This document shows, in pieces, positions 1 to 7,104 of a stretch of DNA of 48,086 bases. A model generated the notes under the pieces. That model saw only the letters and a list, made by a program, of their open reading frames with translations, searched no databases and had not been told where the DNA came from. A program made the position numbers and the translations under genes. Source of the DNA: Candidatus Nomurabacteria bacterium. GTDB lineage: Bacteria; Patescibacteriota; Minisyncoccia; Phycocordibacterales; UBA9973. Within the stretch, counting starts at the first letter, position 1. Every line of letters begins with the position of its first letter. Location of the stretch: NCBI GenBank assembly GCA_016186435.1, contig JACPLQ010000004.1:1-48086 (forward strand). The letters run 5' to 3'.

Positions 1-225
1 ACGGTGGAGAACCGGAACAAAGCTATACGGCGCTATGTGAAAAAGAGAACGGATCTTTCGAAATATCCGCCAGAGTATTTTAAAATGGTCGAGACTAAAT
101 TGCGCAATCGATTCATGAAGTGTTTGAATTTCAAAACCCCGAAGGAAGCATTTCAAAAAGAGCTTTTGAAAACAAAAAAACCACTCTCCTGTGGTATGAT
201 GAATGAAGCATTAACAACCAATTAG
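1..225 (+). CDS. IS30-family transposase, C-terminal fragment cut by the window edge
   Basis: The frame is open from base 1 to a TAG at 223-225. It encodes the end of a DDE transposase. The stretch T-V-E-N-R-N near the start and 'VETKLRNRFMKCLNFKTPKEAF' in shorter form (LRNRFMKCLNFKTP, then EAF) match the tail of IS30 transposases, where the last catalytic Glu lies in an 'E-N-x-N' context followed by 'LNxRPRKxLxxxTPxE'. The first catalytic Asps lie outside the window. Just after the stop, 'TGTTGGAATTCG' is a plausible inner part of the right terminal repeat, but the partner end cannot be seen. The rest of the element lies to the left. Confidence 0.75.
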   Translation, partial: TVENRNKAIRRYVKKRTDLSKYPPEYFKMVETKLRNRFMKCLNFKTPKEAFQKELLKTKKPLSCGMMNEALTTN

Positions 226-300
226 TGTTGGAATTCGGGGGTTCGCGTAGGCGGCCTTTTCAAAAAAAATAATAACATATATTTAAAATTTTGCAAGCAT

Positions 301-1299
301 TTAAATTTTTCTTTGCAAAACTTTTTTCACAGCCTCTTTTATAGCATTTTTACCCATACCGTAACGCTCTATGAGCTCGTTTGGTGTGCCGGATTGGCCG
401 AATTGGTCGCGCACGCCGATAAATTCTATCGGTACCGGAAAATTCTGCGCCAGAAATTCCGCAACTGCGCTCCCCATTCCTCCGGCTATCTGGTGTTCTT
501 CTGCTGTGACGATAGCTTTGCATTCTTTGGCTAAAGCTAAAACTTCTTTTTCATCCAGCGGTTTAACCGCTGATAGATTTAGCACTTTAGTTTTTATACC
601 CTCTGCTTCCAGTTCTTTCGCGGCAAAAAGTGCTCGTGACATGAGTCCTCCAGTAACAATTATTCCGACTTGCGCAAATCCAGTATCCGGCATCCAATAA
701 ATTTCTGCCTTGCCTATACTAAATGGAGTTTCTTCGGTGGTAATGATTGGGGTTTTTTCGCGCACTAATCGCAAATATGCGGGCTTGCCGGACTTTGCAA
801 GCTCAAGCGTCGCTTTCTTGGCTTCAATAGCATCACATGGAGAGATGACATCAACGTTCGGCATTACCCGCATGAGCGCAATATCTTCCAAAGCTTGATG
901 CGTTCCCCCGTCTGGCCCGACAGAAATACCGGAATGCGAGCCAACAATTTTTACCGGTCTATCATTATACGTTATCGTAGTTCTGATTTGTTCCCAATTT
1001 CTGCCCGGAGAAAACATGGCATATGAAGAACAAAAAGGAATTTTTCCCATCGCCGCCATGCCGGAGGCAACTGTTACTAGGTTTTGCTCAGCAACTCCTA
1101 CTTGGATAAACCTCTCTGGAAATTTATCCGCAAATAAATTCATGGCCGTACTCTCTGTCAGATCAGCGCAAAGCCCGATCACATTTTCATTTTTTTCTCC
1201 GGCGAGCATTAATCCCTGCCCAAAACCTCTGCGTATCGGCGCTTGCTCGCAATCTTGATTAAATATCTTTGGATTAAGTTTTAACTTCGGGTTTAGCAT
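301..1299 (-). CDS. tktB: Transketolase, C-terminal subunit (pyrimidine-binding and C-terminal domains)
   Basis: 332 aa. This is the second half of a split transketolase, which moves two-carbon units in the non-oxidative pentose phosphate pathway. Residues about 20-180 form the pyrimidine-binding domain with the cofactor-activating Glu71 in 'VGVAEQNL', the 'MFSPGRNWEQIR' segment near 95-106 and 'GGTHQALED' with His134. Residues about 195-320 form the C-terminal domain. The start codon lies 12 nt after the stop of the N-terminal subunit gene, so the two are co-transcribed and should form one enzyme. No strong ribosome site is seen, so translational coupling is likely. Split transketolases are common in archaea and CPR bacteria. 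The alternative, a DXP synthase-like protein, is unlikely because the partner is a clear transketolase. Confidence 0.9.
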   Translation of the reverse strand: MLNPKLKLNPKIFNQDCEQAPIRRGFGQGLMLAGEKNENVIGLCADLTESTAMNLFADKFPERFIQVGVAEQNLVTVASGMAAMGKIPFCSSYAMFSPGRNWEQIRTTITYNDRPVKIVGSHSGISVGPDGGTHQALEDIALMRVMPNVDVISPCDAIEAKKATLELAKSGKPAYLRLVREKTPIITTEETPFSIGKAEIYWMPDTGFAQVGIIVTGGLMSRALFAAKELEAEGIKTKVLNLSAVKPLDEKEVLALAKECKAIVTAEEHQIAGGMGSAVAEFLAQNFPVPIEFIGVRDQFGQSGTPNELIERYGMGKNAIKEAVKKVLQRKI

Positions 1300-1311
1300 A
1301 ATTTCTGTAAT

Positions 1312-2154
1312 TTAAAATCTTACATTCCTTAACTCTGCGAGCGCCATTTTACCTTCTTCCTCGCTTGGCGCTTTGCCATGCCATTTATAATCTCTTTCAA
1401 ATTCTTTCACGCCTTTGCCGGGAATCGTGTGCGCTATGATCACTGTCGGCTTTCCAGACATTACTTGAGCTTCCTCTATTACTTCATTTAAAAATCTAAA
1501 ATCGTGCCCTGAAACTTCTATCACATGCCAGTTAAAAGCTTTCCACTTGCTATGGAAAGGCTCAAGCGGCATCACGTCTTCAGTTATCCCTTCAATCTGA
1601 ATGTTATTTCTATCTACAATAGCTATCAGGTTATTTAATTTATACTTTCCCGCAAGCATCATTGCTTCCCAAGTATTGCCTTCATCCATTTCTCCGTCGG
1701 ACATAAAACAATAAATAAATCTGTTTTTATCTTTTTTATCCAGCTTGTCTGCGAGCGCCATTCCGATTGCCTGCGAAAGCCCGGAGCCAAGAGGCCCGGA
1801 TGAGTTCTCAAGCCAAGGCATGTACTCGCGATGCGGATGCCCCTGCAGCCTAGTTCCCAGTTTGCGCAAAGTTTTTAATTCTTCTACCGGAAAATATCCT
1901 GCATGAGCCATGGTCGCATACAGCACTGGGCAAATGTGACCATTGGAAAGCACCACACGATCCCGCTCTTCCCAATCTGGACGCTTCGGATCATGTTTCA
2001 AAATATGAAAATAAAAAAGCGTAAAAATATCCGCCATGCCCAGGGGTCCTGCGGTGTGCCCGCTTTTCGCCTCTATCAGCATCTCAATAATAGACATGCG
2101 GATCTCATTCGCCTTCTTTGTAAGCTCTTTTATTTTTTCTTCTGGTAGAAACAT
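1312..2154 (-). CDS. tktA: Transketolase, N-terminal subunit (thiamine diphosphate-binding domain)
   Basis: 280 aa. This half binds the diphosphate end of thiamine diphosphate. Visible motifs are 'SGHTAG' (His33), 'SNGH' (70-73), 'GHPHRE' (105-110), 'GPLGSGLSQAIG' (120-131) and the cofactor motif 'SDGEMDEGNTWEA' (152-163), followed by the metal-binding Asn in 'DRNNIQ' (181-186). The first motif residue is Ser rather than the usual Gly, which is seen in split transketolases. It is the first gene of a two-gene operon with the C-terminal subunit. A -10 box (TATACT, 2162-2167) lies 7 nt before the ATG, so the mRNA is probably leaderless. The rest of the pentose phosphate genes lie upstream beyond the RAYT insertion. 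Confidence 0.92.
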   Translation of the reverse strand: MFLPEEKIKELTKKANEIRMSIIEMLIEAKSGHTAGPLGMADIFTLFYFHILKHDPKRPDWEERDRVVLSNGHICPVLYATMAHAGYFPVEELKTLRKLGTRLQGHPHREYMPWLENSSGPLGSGLSQAIGMALADKLDKKDKNRFIYCFMSDGEMDEGNTWEAMMLAGKYKLNNLIAIVDRNNIQIEGITEDVMPLEPFHSKWKAFNWHVIEVSGHDFRFLNEVIEEAQVMSGKPTVIIAHTIPGKGVKEFERDYKWHGKAPSEEEGKMALAELRNVRF

Positions 2155-2161
2155 TCTGTTA

Positions 2162-2189
2162 AGTATACCTTATAATAAGATATTCACAA
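2162..2189 (-). promoter_or_regulatory. Promoter of the split transketolase operon
   Basis: On the minus strand TTGTGA (2184-2189) and TATACT (2162-2167) are separated by 16 nt. The -10 box ends 7 nt before the tktA start codon, so transcription would begin at or next to the ATG. Confidence 0.5.
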
Positions 2190-2215
2190 TAAGATAACCA
2201 GAAAATCGTTAGGTT

Positions 2216-2238
2216 ATCGTTAGGTCTTGCCTAACGAT
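2216..2238. repeat. REP palindrome, left side of the RAYT gene
   Basis: Perfect 9-bp arms ATCGTTAGG / CCTAACGAT enclose TCTTG. The sequence is the exact reverse complement of the palindrome at 2923-2945, so the two copies flank the transposase gene as inverted repeats. A partial extra copy (ATCGTTAGGTT) lies just to its left at about 2205-2215. Confidence 0.85.
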
Positions 2239-2261
2239 TTTTTATTTAATATAATTTAACT

Positions 2262-2921
2262 ATGTCTATAAGAAAAACAGCTTTTGCGCCTGGAGAATAC
2301 TATCATATTTACAATAGGGGTAATAGTAAACAAAAAATTTTTCTTTCTAAAAGGGACTATGAGCGTTTTGTTGCCCTACTTTATGGCGTAAACACCAATG
2401 AAAGATTTAACTTTTTTGATTCACAAAAAGGTGGCGGAATATTTTCGAAAGAAGTAGATAATCCACTTGTATCAATAGGTGCGTATTGCCTTATGCCAAA
2501 TCATTTTCATCTTTTAATTACTCCCCTTTCAGAAGACGGCCTTAGTAAATTTATGCAAAAATTATCTACAGCTTATTCCATGTATTTCAATGAGGTAAAT
2601 AAAAGGACTGGTGGACTTTTTGAAGGAAAATTTAAGTCCCAGCACATGGAAAGCGATAGGCAATTAAAATATATTTTTTCATATATACATTTAAACCCAG
2701 TAAAGTTAATTGATACTAAGTGGAAAGAAAATGGTATAAAAAATCTAACAAAAACTTTCGAGTATCTTAATTCATATCCGTATTCCAGTTTTTTAGATTA
2801 TGTTGGAATTAATCGACTAGAAAAAAAGATCCTGAAAATCTCAGATTTCCCAAATTATTTTCCTTCTAAGAATTCTTTCAAAAAAGAGATCATTGAGTGG
2901 CTAAATTATAAAGAAATTTAA
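2262..2921 (+). CDS. REP-associated tyrosine transposase (RAYT, Y1 HUH family)
   Basis: 219 aa. Single-strand DNA transposase of the IS200/IS605-related Y1 family. The HUH metal motif is 'HFH' (81-83, in 'MPNHFHLLI'), and the catalytic tyrosine is Tyr141 in 'YIHLNPVK'. The N-terminal 'GEYYHIYNRG' (11-20) is typical of RAYT proteins. It lies between two mutually inverted REP palindromes (2216-2238 and 2923-2945), the expected arrangement for a RAYT and its substrate. TATAAT (2250-2255) lies 6 nt before the ATG, indicating its own leaderless promoter. It is opposite in direction to the pentose phosphate genes and separates rpe from the transketolase pair. A third similar palindrome sits inside dapF, which suggests the system has been active. 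Confidence 0.9.
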   Translation: MSIRKTAFAPGEYYHIYNRGNSKQKIFLSKRDYERFVALLYGVNTNERFNFFDSQKGGGIFSKEVDNPLVSIGAYCLMPNHFHLLITPLSEDGLSKFMQKLSTAYSMYFNEVNKRTGGLFEGKFKSQHMESDRQLKYIFSYIHLNPVKLIDTKWKENGIKNLTKTFEYLNSYPYSSFLDYVGINRLEKKILKISDFPNYFPSKNSFKKEIIEWLNYKEI

Positions 2922-2922
2922 T

Positions 2923-2945
2923 ATCGTTAGGCAAGACCTAACGAT
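2923..2945. repeat. REP palindrome, right side of the RAYT gene
   Basis: Arms ATCGTTAGG / CCTAACGAT enclose CAAGA. It begins right after the RAYT stop codon and ends 7 bases before the rpe stop. It is the exact reverse complement of the left copy and could also act as a stem-loop between the convergent RAYT and rpe genes. Confidence 0.85.
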
Positions 2946-2952
2946 TGTATTT

Positions 2953-3669
2953 TTATAAACTTTTAAACTGCTCTATAGTATCAATTATATCATCAGTACT
3001 GAAAATTGCCGAACCGGCGGCGAGCCTCTCTGCGCCGACGTCAACTAACCTAGCTCCTGTTTCTAAATTTACCCCGCCGTCTACAGAAATTATCAGATCA
3101 GGGAACTTTTCTTTCAATGTTTTTATGTGAGAAATACATCTCTCGTCAAATGGCTCTCCCTGATAGCCGATTCGCGCGATGGCCATACATTGCACAAAAT
3201 CTATATTATTTATAACCGGAAAAATTTGTTCTACAGGAGTTTGCGGATTTATAGCCACACCTATTTCCATGCTGTCTCGCACATATGAATCAATTCCCTC
3301 TAAAAAATCTCTGAAATTTTCTATATCGCCGACAGCTTCAATGTGAAAAATTATTCTTTTAGCGCCTAACTTAGTGTAAATATCAAAATTTTCCACCGCA
3401 TCGGATACCATCAGATCAAGTTCAAAATCTATATCTTCCCAAAAAGGCATACCTTCTTGTTCATTCAAAATATTCTGGAAATGTAGATCAAGGCCGTTTG
3501 TCGCCACCCCCTCATTGCTCGGAGACTGAAAAGGCCAGGTCATACTTTTGACAAAAATCCCATCGCAAATATCCACCTGTACTAAAGACACTATTCCTTT
3601 TACTAAAGAAATTTTATTTTTTAAGTCATCATAATTTTTTGGCAACACTGCCGGAATTATTTCTGCCAT
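2953..3669 (-). CDS. rpe: Ribulose-phosphate 3-epimerase-like protein (divergent)
   Basis: 238 aa TIM barrel. The family interconverts ribulose 5-phosphate and xylulose 5-phosphate. Both catalytic Asp positions remain: Asp33 in 'VQVDICDG' and Asp197 in 'ISVDGGVN'. The metal-binding His positions appear changed. The His of the usual 'HxDxMDG' is Gln31, and the His of 'VHLM' is Asp85 in 'FELDLM'. The usual 'NPGFGGQ' phosphate loop is 'ARIGYQGE' (165-172). Its place downstream of rpiB and the IMPase-like gene, with spacings of 21 and 14 nt along the operon, supports a sugar-phosphate role. The metal use or exact substrate may differ from standard Rpe. Confidence 0.72.
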   Translation of the reverse strand: MAEIIPAVLPKNYDDLKNKISLVKGIVSLVQVDICDGIFVKSMTWPFQSPSNEGVATNGLDLHFQNILNEQEGMPFWEDIDFELDLMVSDAVENFDIYTKLGAKRIIFHIEAVGDIENFRDFLEGIDSYVRDSMEIGVAINPQTPVEQIFPVINNIDFVQCMAIARIGYQGEPFDERCISHIKTLKEKFPDLIISVDGGVNLETGARLVDVGAERLAAGSAIFSTDDIIDTIEQFKSL

Positions 3670-3683
3670 ATTTTTATTCCAAT

Positions 3684-4481
3684 TTAATTTATACCTAATT
3701 TTTCTTTTTGTTTTTTAATTTCTTCAATAAGCTTATCGTGAAACACCCCGTTTGATGCAATGAATTTATTATCTGGAAAAAACCATGGGCTCCCGTCGTG
3801 TTTGGTAATTTTCCCTCCAGCTTCTAAAACCAGTAAAGCTCCTGCCGCAAAATCGTAAGTTTGCAAACCAAGTTGAATGTTTGCTTCTAATCCACCGCGA
3901 GCTACATAAGCCAAATGCACTGCGGTTGAACCTAAATCCCTAATTGATCGAAATGTAGCGGGTAGAGTTTTGTAAAGTTCTCTGCGTAATTGTTTCTCTT
4001 CTTCTTTTTTCCCGGGGTCTATAGTTACCATGGAGTGATTTTCATCATCTTTAGAAACAAGTATTTTTTTATCATTTAAAAACGCGCCTTTATTTTTCTC
4101 TGCATAAAAGAGTGAGCGGGTAACAGGGTTGTATATTACACCCACAGAAAGCTCATTATTCTTTATTAGAGCTATTGAAACTCCAAAAAACGGAATACCG
4201 TTTGCGAAATTCCTAGTACCGTTGAGAGGATCTACGTGCCAGACATATTCGCTGTTATTTTCTGTCATTCCTGTCTCTTCACCTAAAATAGAATGGCCTG
4301 GAAAAACTTCTGATATTATTTTTTTTATTACATCTTCTGCTTCCCTGTCAGCCAAAGTAACAGGCGTGTTGTCTTCTTTGAATTCTTTTAGTATTTCCGT
4401 CTCAAAATACTTTTCCAGAACTTTACCTGCTTCCAGCGCCGCTTTGATTGCTACTTCAAGTTCTTTGGATTTGTTTTCCAT
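3684..4481 (-). CDS. Inositol monophosphatase-family phosphatase
   Basis: 265 aa, the usual size for the family, which removes phosphate from inositol phosphates, sugar phosphates or nucleotide bisphosphates with Mg2+. Metal-site motifs are 'GEETG' (67-71), 'WHVDPLNGTRNFANG' (81-95) and 'YDFAAGALLVLEAGG' near the C-terminus. The standard 'DPLDGT' motif reads DPLNGT here: Asp84 is kept, but the second metal ligand is Asn87 (codon AAC read directly). This may change metal use or lower activity. It sits between rpiB and rpe in the same direction, 21 nt from rpiB and 14 nt from rpe, so its substrate may be a pentose or hexose phosphate. The exact substrate cannot be told from sequence. Confidence 0.8.
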   Translation of the reverse strand: MENKSKELEVAIKAALEAGKVLEKYFETEILKEFKEDNTPVTLADREAEDVIKKIISEVFPGHSILGEETGMTENNSEYVWHVDPLNGTRNFANGIPFFGVSIALIKNNELSVGVIYNPVTRSLFYAEKNKGAFLNDKKILVSKDDENHSMVTIDPGKKEEEKQLRRELYKTLPATFRSIRDLGSTAVHLAYVARGGLEANIQLGLQTYDFAAGALLVLEAGGKITKHDGSPWFFPDNKFIASNGVFHDKLIEEIKKQKEKLGIN

Positions 4482-4502
4482 ACCAAAATTAGGTTCTAGT
4501 GA

Positions 4503-4997
4503 CTAGGTTCTAGTTTCTAGCTTTTTAATACGACGCAGATGCCGCTCCTCGTTTAGGAACGGAGTTTTGACAAAAAGCTCAACGGCGAATTTAATCTGAT
4601 CTTCGGACAAAAATCTCGAGGCGACCGACAAAATGTTGGCGTTATTGTGAACCCGCGCCAGTTTGATTATTTCGTAGGGGTCTTGGCTTTTTTCTCCCTT
4701 TATATCTATTACTCCCGGCGGAACTGCCTCTGCGTAAAAAAGCGCCGCCCTGGCCCCCGGCACGCGGTTTGCGCACATAGCCTCGCCCTGACCGGAACTG
4801 CCCAGGATTACTCCGAAACCACTAGGGTCGTTCGCTACCGCTTCGGCTACGGGTTTTATAAAATCCGGATAGTCATCGTCCGGGTCATAACTAAACGCCC
4901 CTTTGTCTTCTACTTGGTGTCCTAATTCTTTAAAATAAGTTTTTAGTTTTTCTTTTAGTTCGTAACCCGCGTGGTCAGTGCCAATGTAGATTTTCAT
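4503..4997 (-). CDS. rpiB: Ribose 5-phosphate isomerase B
   Basis: 164 aa. It interconverts ribose 5-phosphate and ribulose 5-phosphate. The N-terminal 'IGTDHAGYELK' (5-15) holds the Asp8-His9 pair of the family. The active-site loop is 'GSSGQGEAMCANR' (66-78), with Glu72 where actinobacterial-type RpiB uses Glu as the base in place of the Cys of the E. coli type. 'RVHNNANILSVASRFL' later in the protein supplies the conserved His and Asn. It is the first gene of the minus-strand rpiB-phosphatase-rpe operon. A large imperfect hairpin (5012-5093) lies immediately upstream. Confidence 0.92.
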   Translation of the reverse strand: MKIYIGTDHAGYELKEKLKTYFKELGHQVEDKGAFSYDPDDDYPDFIKPVAEAVANDPSGFGVILGSSGQGEAMCANRVPGARAALFYAEAVPPGVIDIKGEKSQDPYEIIKLARVHNNANILSVASRFLSEDQIKFAVELFVKTPFLNEERHLRRIKKLETRT

Positions 4998-5011
4998 GTT
5001 TGCAGTATATC

Positions 5012-5093
5012 ACCCCGTAGTGAATTTTAGCAACGCACTCGAGGTGTGCCGCTCCGACCATGGTCGGAGCATTGCCAAAATCTACTACGGGGT
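5012..5093. repeat. Long imperfect palindrome between rpiB and the ACT-domain gene
   Basis: Outer arms ACCCCGTAGT.. (5012-5033) and ..ACTACGGGGT (5072-5093) match at about 19 of 22 positions. Inside is a perfect 20-bp palindrome at 5051-5070 (GCTCCGACCATGGTCGGAGC), related to the repeat inside fmt (16278-16297). It has no T-tract, so it looks more like a small mobile palindrome than a standard terminator, though it could block transcription from the upstream gene. Confidence 0.7.
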
Positions 5094-5749
5094 CACTGAT
5101 TAACCTGTCTATGCAATTCGGAAAACAAAGCCACGGTTTTGCCGAAATCCCGCTCGGCAATGATGAAAATTAGCTCGGTCGGCGTGGACACCAACTCCTC
5201 AATATTGATGCGGGCGCGAGCGGTGACGGACAGAAGCGAAAAGAAAACATTTGGCGTCCCAAAAACTTCCGGGCCGTAGGAAATGCCGACCGCGGCGAAA
5301 TTGCGGTTTATAATTTTCGGCTTGGTTTTGAAATGTTTCCGGATTTTACTTTCCAAATTTGCCGAACAGATGATATCCACCTCCGCCGTGCCCGCCGTTA
5401 CGGTAAAAAAATCGTCCGAAGATATTTTGACATTTTTATGCAGCGATTCAAGTTCACGTAGAAAAGCATTGCTCGACTCATAGCCGAGTTCCGAAAGCGG
5501 CAGTTTGGTGGTGATGTTGGTTATTTTCACATCATGTATCAGAGGCTTTTGTTTTTTGAATTCTTTTTTGAGCCGCGACAGAGAAACGACCAAGCTGGTG
5601 ATGGTAACCTTTTTCTTGGCAAGCTCCTCCACCTGCGACCGGATGCGGTAAGCGTAACTAGTCATATTCATATAGTCATACGTCAACGCAAAGTACGCCT
5701 CGAATTCCTTTTTGATTATTTCCCGCACTATTGGCTGAATTTTTATCAT
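5093..5749 (-). CDS. ACT-domain protein, possible regulator
   Basis: 218 aa. I do not recognise a named family. The C-terminal third (about 150-215: 'AAVGISYGPEVFGTPNVFFSLLSV', broken here at 20 residues or fewer: 'VFGTPNVFFSLLSVTARARI', then 'NIEELVSTPTELIFIIAERD') resembles the regulatory ACT domain of aspartate kinases, which bind amino acids. The N-terminal 60-70 residues are helical and could hold a winged-helix fold ('ITSLVVSLSRLKKEF'). There is no kinase domain, so it is not an aspartate kinase. Its ATG directly abuts a 73-bp repeat (5750-5822) that also abuts pth, so the two genes may share a control element. The stop codon lies at the edge of the large hairpin at 5012-5093. Confidence 0.65.
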   Translation of the reverse strand: MIKIQPIVREIIKKEFEAYFALTYDYMNMTSYAYRIRSQVEELAKKKVTITSLVVSLSRLKKEFKKQKPLIHDVKITNITTKLPLSELGYESSNAFLRELESLHKNVKISSDDFFTVTAGTAEVDIICSANLESKIRKHFKTKPKIINRNFAAVGISYGPEVFGTPNVFFSLLSVTARARINIEELVSTPTELIFIIAERDFGKTVALFSELHRQVNQ

Positions 5750-5822
5750 CCCAGTACTAAAATTTTAAATAATAATTTCTATCTTTATGTCCCGTAATCA
5801 AAAATTTAGTACGGGACAGGTA
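5750..5822 (-). repeat. Repeat element A, directly before an ATG
   Basis: Nearly identical to 13016-13089 apart from about nine central bases and one further substitution. Both copies have the same orientation and end exactly at the start codon of a minus-strand gene. Read on the minus strand the element has a stem GTCCCGTA / TACGGGAC and then an AT-rich stretch with TATTATTTAAAAT, a possible -10 region, before ACTGGG-ATG. It may be a mobile palindrome that supplies a promoter or leader. Confidence 0.7.
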
Positions 5823-5924
5823 TTAATATTCTAACAGATTTTACAAAAAGTCAAAATTATAATACGAATGTTAAAAAAATTAACAACTCATCGATTTGCC
5901 TTTAAAATTTAATCGGAGGATCTT

Positions 5925-6182
5925 ATGTGCGGAAAAGACGGCAACCAAGTGGACAGGGAAGTCAGGAGAGAACGGGACAGAGAGTACAAAGTCATCCTCG
6001 TCGAGGATACTACTCGTTTCTTCTTTGTTCCCGATAAACCCTATTACGAAGTAGAACCGTCGTACTTTTTGCCGAGGAAACTGCACTCGGCGTGGCAATC
6101 AGACGCAGTAGAAGAGGCAAGGAGAACCTACGGCTCCGGCACAGTGCTTAAGGCCGTGGCGACCATCGAAAGAAGCGAGTAA
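5925..6182 (+). CDS. Small GC-rich orphan protein with a strong ribosome binding site
   Basis: 85 aa, highly charged ('REVRRERDREYKVILVED' at 11-28). I do not recognise the family. It begins after a consensus ribosome binding site (CGGAGGATCTT-ATG), which is unlike most genes here. A TATAAT box lies at 5858-5863, giving a leader of about 55 nt. Its base composition and codon use (many C/G third positions) differ sharply from neighbouring AT-rich genes, which points to transfer or to a special expression class. The 208-aa gene at 24475-25101 shares both traits. A stem-loop (6192-6224) follows the stop codon. Confidence 0.6.
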   Translation: MCGKDGNQVDREVRRERDREYKVILVEDTTRFFFVPDKPYYEVEPSYFLPRKLHSAWQSDAVEEARRTYGSGTVLKAVATIERSE

Positions 6183-6191
6183 CATCGTCGA

Positions 6192-6224
6192 GCCGGACAT
6201 CATATGCTAGGTGCTCTGTCCGGC
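6192..6224 (+). terminator. Stem-loop after the small GC-rich gene
   Basis: Perfect 8-bp stem GCCGGACA / TGTCCGGC with a 17-nt loop, starting 9 bases after the stop. No T-tract follows, so termination by it is uncertain. It ends 12 bases before the dapF start. Confidence 0.45.
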
Positions 6225-6236
6225 ATCACAAACATT

Positions 6237-7031
6237 ATGCTCAAATTTTACAAATATCACGGCGCGGGAAATGATTTCATAATGATAGATAATCGGAAAA
6301 AGGTTTTTGATATAAGTGACAAAGAAAAAATTAAACTTTTGTGCCACAGGCGTTTCGGTGTCGGCGCAGATGGCATAATATTGGTGGAAAAGGAAGCTGG
6401 GTATGATTTTAAAATGGTATTTGCAAACAATGACGGCAGTATCGGCTCAATGTGCGGAAACGGCGGGCGATGTATCGTACATTTTGCTCATAATATTTTA
6501 AAAATTGTAAAAAATTCTAAGAAAGTAAAATTTATTGCAGTAGACGGTGAACACCAAGCTGAAATTATTTCCGCTAGGCAAGGCCTAGCGGAGCAGATAA
6601 AATTAAAAATGCAGGATGTGAAAGATATTGGTACAAGAAACAATCTGCCTTTTATCTGCCAGGGCACTACTCCGCACAATATTTTATTCGTGAATGATCT
6701 CAAAAATTTCCCTGTAGTAGAAACAGGCAGAAAAATCAGAAATTCCAATCCGGATGGCGTAAATACAAACTTTGTGGAAATTATTGATGGAATATTTCAT
6801 GTCCGCACCTATGAGCGCGGAGTGGAAGATGAAACTCTTGCCTGCGGCACCGGAGCGGTATCGGTTGCTATCGCTTCACACCATCTAGGAAAATTAAAAG
6901 AAAACATCTGTCATATAAAAATGCCCGGCGGGGATTTGACCGTAGAATTTAAAAAAAATGGCGAAGGAGAGTACGAAAATATCTGGCTCACAGGTCCGGC
7001 TGTTTGCGTATTTGAAGGAGAGACTAAATAA
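6237..7031 (+). CDS. dapF: Diaminopimelate epimerase
   Basis: 264 aa from the start at 6237. An upstream ATG at 6204 lies in the loop of a hairpin and would add 11 unconserved residues. The enzyme converts LL- to meso-diaminopimelate for peptidoglycan and lysine. Motifs are 'HGAGNDF' (8-14), the first catalytic Cys73 in 'MCGNGGRC' and the second Cys203 in 'LACGTGA'. Residues 112-120 (SARQGLAEQ) are an insertion encoded by a REP-like palindrome (6571-6591) in frame at the bend between the two halves. Both catalytic Cys are intact and the frame is open, so the insertion is tolerated. No ribosome site is obvious. Confidence 0.93.
   Translation: MLKFYKYHGAGNDFIMIDNRKKVFDISDKEKIKLLCHRRFGVGADGIILVEKEAGYDFKMVFANNDGSIGSMCGNGGRCIVHFAHNILKIVKNSKKVKFIAVDGEHQAEIISARQGLAEQIKLKMQDVKDIGTRNNLPFICQGTTPHNILFVNDLKNFPVVETGRKIRNSNPDGVNTNFVEIIDGIFHVRTYERGVEDETLACGTGAVSVAIASHHLGKLKENICHIKMPGGDLTVEFKKNGEGEYENIWLTGPAVCVFEGETK
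6571..6591. repeat. REP-like palindrome inside dapF
   Basis: CCGCTAGG-CAAGG-CCTAGCGG, with perfect 8-bp arms. Its core (CTAGGCAAGRCCTAG) closely matches the palindromes flanking the RAYT gene (TTAGGCAAGACCTAA). It is read in frame as part of the DapF protein. Confidence 0.8.
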
Positions 7032-7104
7032 GTATAATACTTATTACGATGTTTAACATATGTAAAAGATAGTAAGAAAATAATGGTCACACGAATAAAT
7101 TTTT

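Noticed and set aside
6204-6236. Earlier ATG for dapF
   Set aside because: It lies in the loop of a stem-loop and adds unconserved residues before the invariant start of DapF.
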